Shown here piece by piece: positions 1 to 6,760 of a stretch of DNA of 30,748 nucleotides. Location: positions 1 to 30,748 of the forward strand of contig JADJCH010000070.1 of assembly GCA_016703325.1 (NCBI GenBank), in the 5' to 3' direction. The stretch is from Burkholderiales bacterium. GTDB lineage: Bacteria; Pseudomonadota; Gammaproteobacteria; Burkholderiales; Burkholderiaceae_C. The position numbers and the translations under genes are program-made. How positions within the stretch are numbered: the stretch's first letter is position 1; each line of letters starts with the position of its first letter. The notes beneath the pieces were generated by a model, which was not told the origin of the DNA, searched no databases, and saw only the letters and a list, made by a program, of their open reading frames with translations.

Positions 1-132
1 ATGTTCGGCAAACCGATCCGCTACGTCGCCGCCTCGGTGCTGCCGGCCGTGGGGGCGATCTTCATCGGCACCGTGCTGATCGCCCTGTGGCCGGCGCTGG
101 CCACCGGGCTGCCGGCCTGGCTGGCGCGGTGA
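1..132 (+). CDS. C-terminal end of a membrane protein, probably a TRAP transporter large permease (DctM type), truncated by the window start
   Basis: The reading frame is open from the first base and stops at 130-132, so only 43 residues are visible; the ATG at base 1 is probably internal. The peptide has one strongly hydrophobic segment (about residues 8-38) preceded by a basic stretch (GKPIRYV) and ends in PAWLAR. A hydrophobic last helix after a short basic loop fits the C-terminus of a TRAP dicarboxylate large permease, a 12-TM protein that imports organic acids with an SBP partner. Such transporters often sit beside aromatic-acid pathways, which would suit the lig genes downstream. The family call rests on style alone; another multi-spanning permease is possible. 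It converges on the AEC gene with a 13-base gap. Confidence 0.45.
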   Translation: MFGKPIRYVAASVLPAVGAIFIGTVLIALWPALATGLPAWLAR

Positions 133-145
133 ACGGCCCGGCAGG

Positions 146-1102
146 TCAGCCGGCCAGCACGGCCCCCCCGCCGTGCCGCAGCAGCCACAGCACCGCGCTG
201 ATGGTGATGAAGGACGCCAGCGTGGTGCCGACCATGCGCGCCGCACAGGGCGCCTGCAGGCCGTGCTTCTGGGCAAGGATGGGGTAGATCGCCAGCATCG
301 GGGCGGCCGCGATCACCACCGCCGCCGAGCGCAGCGCGGCGGAGGCCGGGCCGACCAGCCACAGCGCCCCGGCCACCGCCAGCGGGTGCAGCAGCAGCTT
401 GCCCAGCGCCACCGGCGCGACGTCGTCGGTCAGCGCGCGCAGCGGCAGCCCGGCCAGCGTGCCGCCGATGTAGAACAGCGCCGCCGCCGCACTGGCACCG
501 GACAGCAGCTCCACCGCCCGGCCCAGCGGCGCCGGCAGCGGCAGACGCAGCAGCGAGCACAGGAAGCCCGCGCCGATCGCCAGGATCAGCGGGTTCTTCG
601 GCAGTGCCGCCAGCGCCCGCAGGAAGGCGCGGCTGAAACGATCGTGCGCGGCTCCGCCGGTATCGGCCAGCGCCAGGCACAGCGGGATCATCAGCAGGTT
701 CTCGACCATCAGGCACAGCGCCAGCGCGATGCCGGCCTCGGCGCCGATGAGCTGATGGGCCAGCGGGTAGCCGATGAAGGCCGTGTTCGAGCAGGACACG
801 CCCATGGCCACGAAAGCGGCGCGCTCCAGGCCCTCGCGGCGCAGCCACAGCGACGCGGCCAGGCCGAAGCCCGCGGCGGCCAGCGACCCCAGCGCGTAGG
901 CGGCCAGGAAGCGCGTGTCCAGCACCTCGGCAAAGTCGCGCCGCGCCAGGGCCAGGAAGATCAGCGCCGGCAGCGCATAGCGGACCACGAAGCCGGCGAG
1001 CGCCGGCAGGCCGGCAGCCGGGAACTGGCCGCTGCGCACCGCGGCGAAGCCCAGGCCGATGAGCAGGAAGATCGGCGCCGTGAGGGCCAGGACATCCAGC
1101 AT
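146..1102 (-). CDS. AEC-family (auxin efflux carrier-like) transporter
   Basis: 318 residues, the usual length of bacterial AEC permeases, and hydrophobic throughout with about ten predicted membrane helices. It begins MLDVLALTAPIFLLIGLGF, the characteristic N-terminal helix of the family, and contains the mid-protein FVAMGVSCSNTAFIGYPL stretch that matches the conserved 'sxNtgfiGyPl' motif. Known members move small carboxylates such as malate or malonate across the inner membrane, and the family name does not imply auxin transport in bacteria. It lies 22 bases downstream of the aldo/keto reductase on the same strand and is probably cotranscribed with it. Substrate unknown; the neighbouring aromatic-acid genes make an organic acid plausible (inference). 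Confidence 0.9.
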   Translation of the reverse strand: MLDVLALTAPIFLLIGLGFAAVRSGQFPAAGLPALAGFVVRYALPALIFLALARRDFAEVLDTRFLAAYALGSLAAAGFGLAASLWLRREGLERAAFVAMGVSCSNTAFIGYPLAHQLIGAEAGIALALCLMVENLLMIPLCLALADTGGAAHDRFSRAFLRALAALPKNPLILAIGAGFLCSLLRLPLPAPLGRAVELLSGASAAAALFYIGGTLAGLPLRALTDDVAPVALGKLLLHPLAVAGALWLVGPASAALRSAAVVIAAAPMLAIYPILAQKHGLQAPCAARMVGTTLASFITISAVLWLLRHGGGAVLAG

Positions 1103-1124
1103 GTGTGTGGTGGGTGCCGGCCGG

Positions 1125-2132
1125 TCAGGCCGGGAATTCCTCGGTGTCGATCTCGGCCTGGGTGGCGGCGTTGTAGCGCGGCCCCGCCACGTTGTGCCGG
1201 CCGATCAGTTCCCCCGCGCGAGCCACCTGGTCGGCACTCAGGTGCACCCCGGCCGCAGCGTGGTTCTCTTCCAGATGGGCGATCGAGGTCGTCCCGGGGA
1301 TCACGGTGATGTGCTCGCCCTGCGCCAGCACCCAGGCCAGCGCCAGCTGGGCCGGGCTGCAGCCCACCTCGCCGGCCAGGGCGCTGAAGCCCTCCAGCAG
1401 CGCCAGGTTGGCAGCGTAGTGGGTCGGCGCGAAGCGCGGCATGGCGCGGCGGATGTCCTTGGCGTCGAAGCCGCCCACGTCGCGCAGCGTGCCGGGCAGG
1501 TAGCCGCGCGCCAGCGGGCTGAAGGCGACGAAGGCCACGCCCAGCTCGCGGCAGGCCTCCAGCACCGCGATCTCCGGGTTGCGCGTCCACAGCGAGTACT
1601 CGGTCTGGAGCGCGGTGATCGGGTGCACCGCGTGCGCGCGGCGCAACGTGTCGGCCGAGACCTCGCTCAGGCCGATCGTGCGGATCTTGCCCGCGCGCAC
1701 CAGGTCGGCCAGTGCGCCCACCGAGTCCTCGATGGGCACCTGGAAGTCCCGGCGGTGCAGGTAGTACAGGTCGATCACGTCCGTGCGAAGGCGCTGCAGG
1801 GCCTCCTCGCAGGTGGCCCGGATCGTCGCGGGGCGGCCATCGATGACGCGGCGCTTGACGCCGTCCTCACCTCCCACGCCGGTCATGCCGCATTTGCTGG
1901 CCAGCAGGAAGCGGTGGCGGTGCGGCGCCAGCACCCGGCCGACCAGCTCCTCGTTGGCGCCGAAGCCGTAGAGCGCGGCGGTGTCGAAGAAGTCCACGCC
2001 CAGGTCGAGCGCGCGCAGCAGCAGCGCCTCGGCCGCTTCGGGCGAGGGCGGTACGCCGTAGGCGTGGCTGAGGTTCATGCAGCCCAGCCCGACGGGGTGG
2101 ACGCGCAAGGGGCCGATGGGTCGTTCAATCAT
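1125..2132 (-). CDS. aldo/keto reductase (NAD(P)H-dependent oxidoreductase)
   Basis: Full-length TIM-barrel aldo/keto reductase, 335 residues. The catalytic tetrad is visible: Asp and Tyr in FFDTAALYG, Lys in LLASKCG and His in DLYYLHRRD. The N-terminal GPLRVHPVGLGCMNLSHAYG is typical of the group that includes YajO- and pyridoxal-reductase-like enzymes. Members reduce aldehydes or ketones in the cytoplasm; the physiological substrate cannot be read from sequence. The start is placed at the ATG at 2130-2132 because AAGGAG lies seven bases upstream; an in-frame ATG 21 bases earlier has no such site. It precedes the AEC carrier on the same strand and follows the YhcG nuclease gene after 36 bases. 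Confidence 0.93.
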   Translation of the reverse strand: MIERPIGPLRVHPVGLGCMNLSHAYGVPPSPEAAEALLLRALDLGVDFFDTAALYGFGANEELVGRVLAPHRHRFLLASKCGMTGVGGEDGVKRRVIDGRPATIRATCEEALQRLRTDVIDLYYLHRRDFQVPIEDSVGALADLVRAGKIRTIGLSEVSADTLRRAHAVHPITALQTEYSLWTRNPEIAVLEACRELGVAFVAFSPLARGYLPGTLRDVGGFDAKDIRRAMPRFAPTHYAANLALLEGFSALAGEVGCSPAQLALAWVLAQGEHITVIPGTTSIAHLEENHAAAGVHLSADQVARAGELIGRHNVAGPRYNAATQAEIDTEEFPA

Positions 2133-2168
2133 GGTGGATCTCCTTGAAATCATGATGTCCAGGGCGGT

Positions 2169-3272
2169 TCATTCACTGCCGCCTTCCAACTCCTGCACCG
2201 CCCGGTGGAGGAAAGCTGCCATCTGCTCCTTGCCAGGCAACTGCACCTGGTAGCGTGAGACGAAGAGCTGGTTGCTCATGCCGGCCAGCGCGTACTCCAC
2301 CAGCTCCTGGTTCTTGCGGGTGCACAGCAGGATGCCGATGGGCGGCTGATCGCCGTCGGTCATCTGGTGCTGTTTGTAGTAGCTGACGTAGGCGTTGAGC
2401 TGCCCCAGGTGTTCATGGCTTAACGCGTCGTTCTTCAGTTCGATCAGCACATGGCACTTGAGCACGCCGTGGTAGAAAACCAGGTCCACAAAGAAGTGCT
2501 CGCCGCTGATCAGCAGGCGCTGTTGCCTCGCTTCGAAGCAGAAGCCGTGACCCAGCTCCAGCAGAAACGCCTGCAGCTTGTCGAGCAGGGCGTCTTCGAG
2601 CTGGCCCTCGGTCACCACCTCGTGGGATTTCAGCCCCAGGAACTCAAAGACGTAGGGGTCGCGGATGACCTGTTGAGGGGAGGCCCGTTCGGCATCAGCG
2701 TGAGCCATGGTGGCGACGGCGGCCTTGTCGGTGGACAAGGCGCTGCGCTGAAAGTACTGGGTGGCGATCTGGCGTTTGAGTTCCCGCACCGACCAGTGGC
2801 CCCGCAGGGCCTCCACCTCGTAGAAGGTGCGCTGCGTCGCGTTCTCCAACTGCAGCAACTCGACAAAGTGAGAGAACGAGAGGCGCTCCAGCAGGAGCTG
2901 CGGCGACACAGCCGGCAGGTCCGATTCGGGAGGCGGTGTCTCCCGAATCTGCAGGCCAGGCAATTTGGCAGACAGCGTCTGCCGAATTTGCGGGTAGGCC
3001 AGGTAGAACTGCCTGTAGCGGCGCAGCTCGCGGGCTTCAATGCGCTGGAGCCCCATCTGCTGCAGGCGCTGAGCCAGGGTCTCCAGCAGCCGCTCGCCGT
3101 AGACGCTGCGGTCAGCGCCCGACTGTTCGTACTCGCGGATGTAATAGCCGAACAGCCAGTTGCGTAGCGTGAGGCTGACGTTGACGGCCTTCGCGGCTTG
3201 TGCCCGCAGCGCGCCGTGGGCCTGGGCAAGCGCCTCAATCAAATGGTCAAAGTCCAGAGCCGTGGATTTCAT
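2169..3272 (-). CDS. YhcG-type PDDEXK nuclease domain protein (DUF1016)
   Basis: 367 residues with the two-part YhcG architecture: an N-terminal DUF1016-type helical domain (about 5-150, with NWLFGYYIREYEQ and YGERLLETLAQRL) and a C-terminal PDDEXK nuclease fold (about 200-355). The nuclease residues are intact: D263 in FFVDLVFYH, E278 and K280 in LIELK, and Q291 in QLNAYVSYY. The family is widespread, poorly characterised and often found near restriction or other defence genes; a nucleic-acid-cutting role is inferred from the fold. Between the domains (residues 95-120) is a 13-residue tandem repeat, QIRQT then QIRET, encoded by palindromic DNA. Its ATG overlaps the stop of the RlmN-like gene in an ATGA, so translation is probably coupled. 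No partner restriction or toxin gene is nearby. Confidence 0.9.
   Translation of the reverse strand: MKSTALDFDHLIEALAQAHGALRAQAAKAVNVSLTLRNWLFGYYIREYEQSGADRSVYGERLLETLAQRLQQMGLQRIEARELRRYRQFYLAYPQIRQTLSAKLPGLQIRETPPPESDLPAVSPQLLLERLSFSHFVELLQLENATQRTFYEVEALRGHWSVRELKRQIATQYFQRSALSTDKAAVATMAHADAERASPQQVIRDPYVFEFLGLKSHEVVTEGQLEDALLDKLQAFLLELGHGFCFEARQQRLLISGEHFFVDLVFYHGVLKCHVLIELKNDALSHEHLGQLNAYVSYYKQHQMTDGDQPPIGILLCTRKNQELVEYALAGMSNQLFVSRYQVQLPGKEQMAAFLHRAVQELEGGSE
2923..2991 (-). repeat. palindromic 39-bp tandem repeat inside the yhcG coding sequence
   Basis: Two inverted repeats lie side by side. The first has perfect 10-bp arms, GATTCGGGAG (2923-2932) and CTCCCGAATC (2940-2949), with a 7-base loop. 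The second has 12-bp arms with one mismatch, AATTTGGCAGAC (2962-2973) and GTCTGCCGAATT (2977-2988), with a 3-base loop. The segments TCTCCCGAATCTGC (2939-2952) and TCTGCCGAATTTGC (2978-2991) match at 12 of 14 bases at a distance of 39, so the unit is 13 codons and stays in frame. It encodes the QIRQT...QIRET linker. Confidence 0.75.
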
Positions 3273-4360
3273 GGCCCAGCCCTTCCTGGCGCCGCTGAGC
3301 CGATGGCCTCCTGGGCAACCACCTGGATCGGCACCACCTCACCACGCCGATGTGGCGCCAGCACGCGGGCGCGCAGCTGGCCGCAGCCGCCGTCCACGTC
3401 CTGGCCGGCGGACTGGCGCAGCTTGGTCAGGATGCCGCGGCGGTGCAGCGTGCGGGCGATCTCGGCGGCCTTTTCCCAGCTGGGGCGGCGGTAGGGCAGG
3501 CCGTCCACCTGGTTGTAGGGGATCATGTTGAGCACGCCGTAGGTGCCCGACAGCAGCGCGACGATGCCTTCGATCTCGTCGGGCCCGTCGTTCACGCCGT
3601 CCAGCAGCGTCCATTGGTACTGCACCGGGTAGCCGGTGGCGCGGGCGTAGGCCTCGGCGCGGGCCACCAGCTCGGCCGGGGTGATGCGTGGGGCGCGCGG
3701 CAGCAGGTGTTCGCGCAGCTCGGGCTTCGTGGTGTGCAGGCTCAGGGCCAGGGCGGGCTTGGCTTGGCCCTCGCCAAGGGCCATCAGCGTGTCGAAGGCG
3801 CGTTCGTCACCGACGGTGGAGAACACCAGCTGCTTGTGGCCGATGCCGCCTTCGTGGCCGAGCAGCTGGATGGCCTCCAGCACCGCGTCCAGGTTGTGGG
3901 CGGGCTCGCCCATGCCCATGAACACCACCTTCTTGACCGGCCGGCGCGCGCGCGCCAGCACCACCTGGGCGACCATTTCGCCGCTGCTGAGCTGGCGCTG
4001 CAGGCCGTCGCGCCCGGTCATGCAGAAGCGGCAGCCCACCGCGCAGCCGATCTGGCTGCTGATGCACAGGCCGTCGCGCGGCAGCAGCACACTTTCGGCC
4101 AGCAGGCTGTCGGCCAGGGTCAGCAGCAGGCGCTCGGAGCCGTCCTCGCCCGGGTGCACGCTGTGCAGGCGCGTCAGGCCGGCGAGTTCGGCCTCGATGT
4201 CGGGCAGGGCCTCGCGCAGGGCCTGGGGCAGGTAGTGCTGGTTGCGCCGCCGGCCGCTGTCCTGCGGCTTGGCGAGCGCCCAGTGGCGCAGGACGCGGGC
4301 CTCGTGTGCCGGGTTGGCGCCCAGGGCCCGCAGGCGCTGTCGGAGCTGGGAGATCTGCAT
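3269..4360 (-). CDS. rlmN: RlmN-like radical SAM RNA methyltransferase (short form)
   Basis: 363 residues. RlmN-type enzymes methylate C2 of an adenosine (A2503 of 23S rRNA and some tRNAs) using a [4Fe-4S] cluster, SAM and two additional cysteines. All are visible: cluster cysteines C106, C110 and C113 in GCAVGCRFC, the methyl-bearing C326 in DVDGGCGQL, and C99 in GLCISSQ. The SAM-binding GMGEP motif is at 149-153. The start is set at the ATG at 4358-4360 (MQISQLRQRL); upstream codons in this frame would overlap ligC and look non-coding. The N-terminal domain is compact compared with E. coli RlmN (384 aa), so this may be a paralogue with a different target rather than the housekeeping enzyme. 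The stop overlaps the yhcG start (ATGA). Confidence 0.85.
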   Translation of the reverse strand: MQISQLRQRLRALGANPAHEARVLRHWALAKPQDSGRRRNQHYLPQALREALPDIEAELAGLTRLHSVHPGEDGSERLLLTLADSLLAESVLLPRDGLCISSQIGCAVGCRFCMTGRDGLQRQLSSGEMVAQVVLARARRPVKKVVFMGMGEPAHNLDAVLEAIQLLGHEGGIGHKQLVFSTVGDERAFDTLMALGEGQAKPALALSLHTTKPELREHLLPRAPRITPAELVARAEAYARATGYPVQYQWTLLDGVNDGPDEIEGIVALLSGTYGVLNMIPYNQVDGLPYRRPSWEKAAEIARTLHRRGILTKLRQSAGQDVDGGCGQLRARVLAPHRRGEVVPIQVVAQEAIGSAAPGRAGP

Positions 4361-4424
4361 GGGCACGATTGTCCCTGCCTCGCCCGGCGCCGCCGTCCCA
4401 GCGCCCATGGCCGTCCGCCCCGGC

Positions 4425-5384
4425 TCAGCCGGCGTTGAGTTGCTGTTCCAGGTCGTGCAGCACCTGGTAGCAGGGCAGCACCTGGGCCACGGAGGAGTTG
4501 GGCTCGCGGCCTTCGCGGATGGCGGCAAAGAACTCGCGGTCCTGCAGCTCGATGCCGTTCATCGACACCGCCACCTTGGACACGTCGATCTTCTCTTCCT
4601 TGCCGTTGAAGAGGTCGTCGTAGCGGGCGATGTAGGTGCCCGTGTCGCCGATGTAGCGGAAGAAGGTGCCCAGCGGGCCGTCGTTGTTGAAGGACAGGCT
4701 GAGGGTGCAGATCGCGCCGTTGGCGGCCTTGAGCTGGATGCTCATGTCCATCGCGATGCCCAGCGTCGGGTGGATCGGGCCCTGCACCGCGTTGGCCTTC
4801 ACGATCGGCGAGCCGCACTGGTGGGCGAACAGGTCGACCGTGTGCGCGGCGTGGTGCCACAGCAGGTGGTCGGTCCAGCTGCGCGCCTGGCCCAGCGCGT
4901 TCATGTTGGTGCGGCGGAAGAAGTAGGTCTGCACATCCATCTGCTGGATGTTGAATTCGCCGGCAGCGATCTTGTTGTTCACCCACTGGTGGCTGGGATT
5001 GAAGCGGCGGGTGTGGCCGACCATGGCCACCTTGCCAGTCTGCGCGGCCAGCCCGGCCACTTCCTGACCTTCGCGGTAGACGTCGCACAGGGGAATTTCC
5101 ACCTGCACGTGCTTGCCGGCCTTCAGGCAGGCCAGCGTCTGGCTGGCGTGCATCTGAGTGGGGGTGCAGAGGATGACCGCGTCCAGCCCCGGCAGCGCCA
5201 GGCTGTCGGCCAGCTCGGTGGTGACGTGGCCGATGCCGTATTTGTCCGCCGTTTCCCGGGTCTTGTCCAGGTCGCGGCTGATGAGGGAGATGACCTCGAC
5301 GTCGGCAATGTTCCTGATGCCGTCCAGGTGCTTGATGCCGAAGGCGCCGGCGCCAGCCAGGGCGACCTTGATCTTGCTGCTCAT
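4425..5384 (-). CDS. ligC: 4-carboxy-2-hydroxymuconate-6-semialdehyde dehydrogenase (LigC/PmdC)
   Basis: 319-residue Gfo/Idh/MocA-family oxidoreductase. The Rossmann motif GAGAFGIKHL lies at residues 11-20 and the family EKP-like region reads VQVEIPLCD. In the protocatechuate 4,5-cleavage pathway this enzyme oxidises the hemiacetal form of the ring-cleavage product with NADP+ to 2-pyrone-4,6-dicarboxylate in the cytoplasm. The assignment rests on the family match together with its place 28 bases downstream of ligB in a ligA-ligB-ligC order. AAGGA precedes the ATG. It is the last recognised lig gene of this transcription unit; the RlmN-like gene follows after 64 bases. Confidence 0.93.
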   Translation of the reverse strand: MSSKIKVALAGAGAFGIKHLDGIRNIADVEVISLISRDLDKTRETADKYGIGHVTTELADSLALPGLDAVILCTPTQMHASQTLACLKAGKHVQVEIPLCDVYREGQEVAGLAAQTGKVAMVGHTRRFNPSHQWVNNKIAAGEFNIQQMDVQTYFFRRTNMNALGQARSWTDHLLWHHAAHTVDLFAHQCGSPIVKANAVQGPIHPTLGIAMDMSIQLKAANGAICTLSLSFNNDGPLGTFFRYIGDTGTYIARYDDLFNGKEEKIDVSKVAVSMNGIELQDREFFAAIREGREPNSSVAQVLPCYQVLHDLEQQLNAG

Positions 5385-5412
5385 GGGGTGTTTTCCTTCT
5401 GTGTCGCCCGGG

Positions 5413-6273
5413 TCAGGCGGCGGGGTTCTCGAGGATCAGGTGGCCCACCGCGGTGTTGGAGGCGGGCACATGGTAGAAGCGGCGCTTGACCACCGGCTTC
5501 GGGCCGCCGGCCACGTCGGCCATCGCGCCACGGGCGATCAGCCACATCACCAGCTCGATGCCTTCGCTGCCGGCCTCGCGCACGTAGTCGATGTGCGGCG
5601 TCTCGCTGCAGCCCTTCGGATCGTCGATCAGCTTGTCCAGCCAGGCGTTGTCCCACTCCCGGTTGATCAGGCCGGCACGCGGCCCCTGCAGCTGGTGGCT
5701 CATGCCGCCGGTGCCCCAGATCTGCACGTTCAGGTCCTCGTCGAACGATTCCACCGCGCGGCGGATGGCCTGGCCGATCTGGAAGCAGCGCCGGCCCGAG
5801 GGCACCGGGTACTGCACCACATTGACCGCGAAGGGAATGACCTTGAAAGGCCAGGCCTCGGGCTGGCCGCACATCAGCGACAGCGGGACGGTCAGGCCGT
5901 GGTCCACGTCCATCTTGTTGACGATGGTGAGGTCGAAGTCGTCCTGGATCACCGACTGGGTGATGTGCGCGGCCAGGTCCGGGTGGCCGATGACCTGAGG
6001 CACCGGGCGCGGGCCCCAGCCCTCGTCAGCGGGGTTGAACTCCGCTGCGCAGCCGATGGCGAAGGTGGGGATCAGCTCCAGGCTGAAGGCGGTGGCGTGG
6101 TCGTTGTAGACCAGGAAGACCACGTCGGGCGTGTTCTCCTTCATCCACGCCTTGCTGGGCTCGTACCCGGCGAACAGCGGCTGCCAGTAGGGCTCCTGGG
6201 TCTTGCCCAGGTCCAGCGCCGCGCCGATGGCCGGCACGTGCGAGGTGAAGACGGAGGCGGTGATGCGGGCCAT
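5413..6273 (-). CDS. ligB: protocatechuate 4,5-dioxygenase beta subunit (LigB/PmdB)
   Basis: 286 residues; the catalytic subunit of a type II extradiol dioxygenase that opens protocatechuate between C4 and C5. The Fe(II) ligands align with those of Sphingobium LigB (H12, H61, E242): here H12 in FTSHVP, H59 in YNDHATAF and E240 in GSEGIEL. The catalytic base H195 corresponds to H193 in GMSHQLQG. The constant two-residue offset supports a true orthologue. Its ATG directly follows the stop codon of ligA (TGA then ATG, no spacer), with AGAGGA upstream, so the two subunits are translated together. LigAB enzymes can also accept gallate to varying extents; that activity is not proven here. Confidence 0.96.
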   Translation of the reverse strand: MARITASVFTSHVPAIGAALDLGKTQEPYWQPLFAGYEPSKAWMKENTPDVVFLVYNDHATAFSLELIPTFAIGCAAEFNPADEGWGPRPVPQVIGHPDLAAHITQSVIQDDFDLTIVNKMDVDHGLTVPLSLMCGQPEAWPFKVIPFAVNVVQYPVPSGRRCFQIGQAIRRAVESFDEDLNVQIWGTGGMSHQLQGPRAGLINREWDNAWLDKLIDDPKGCSETPHIDYVREAGSEGIELVMWLIARGAMADVAGGPKPVVKRRFYHVPASNTAVGHLILENPAA

Positions 6274-6741
6274 TCAGGATTCCTCTTTCTGTGCCGATGC
6301 GGCGCGGGCGGCGCGGCCTGCCGCGCCCTGGGGCTGGTTCTGGGGTTGGGCGTCGCCGTCCTCGCCGGGCCGGCGGTTGCCCTCGGCAGAGCGGCCGCCG
6401 GCCAGCATCATGGCCATGTACTCTTCCTGAGTCATGCCGGTCATGGTGGCGGCCATGTACTGGAAGCTCTTGCCGTCGGTGGCGCCAATCTTGGCCAGGA
6501 AGTAGATGTTGCCGCCGGTGCGCATGCACCAGTTCAGATCGCGTGCCATCACGGCCTGCTTCTGCTCCTCGGTCATCGGCCACTCGTCGAGGTAGGCCCG
6601 CTCGTCGGCCTTGAAGCGCTCGCGGTTGGCGGCCTTCATCAGGCTCATGCAGAACTGGTTGATCCAGTAGCCCTTGCGGCTCTGCTCGGCATCAAAGATG
6701 AGGGTGCCGGGAATGTCTTTGTAAGGCTTGTCGAGTGCCAT
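6274..6741 (-). CDS. ligA: protocatechuate 4,5-dioxygenase alpha subunit (LigA/PmdA)
   Basis: 155 residues. The small helical alpha subunit forms the lid over the LigB active site. The conserved core (DKPYKDIPGT, KGYWINQFCMSLM, EDxxYLDEWPMTEEQKQAV, MTGMTQEEYMAMMLAGGR) covers residues 4-120. The start is the ATG at 6739-6741, preceded by GGAGAG; upstream in-frame codons are not LigA-like. The protein ends in a 35-40 residue tail rich in Gln, Ala, Arg and Pro that is longer than the 139-residue Sphingobium LigA and looks disordered. It lies 19 bases downstream of the tannase-family gene and abuts ligB. Confidence 0.95.
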   Translation of the reverse strand: MALDKPYKDIPGTLIFDAEQSRKGYWINQFCMSLMKAANRERFKADERAYLDEWPMTEEQKQAVMARDLNWCMRTGGNIYFLAKIGATDGKSFQYMAATMTGMTQEEYMAMMLAGGRSAEGNRRPGEDGDAQPQNQPQGAAGRAARAASAQKEES

Positions 6742-6760
6742 GGTTTCTCTCCGGCCGCCG

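Noticed and set aside
2169..4360. Interpretation of the YhcG/RlmN-like pair as a complete defence island
   Set aside because: No restriction, toxin, integrase or other defence gene is nearby and composition does not stand out; kept only as a testable pairing.
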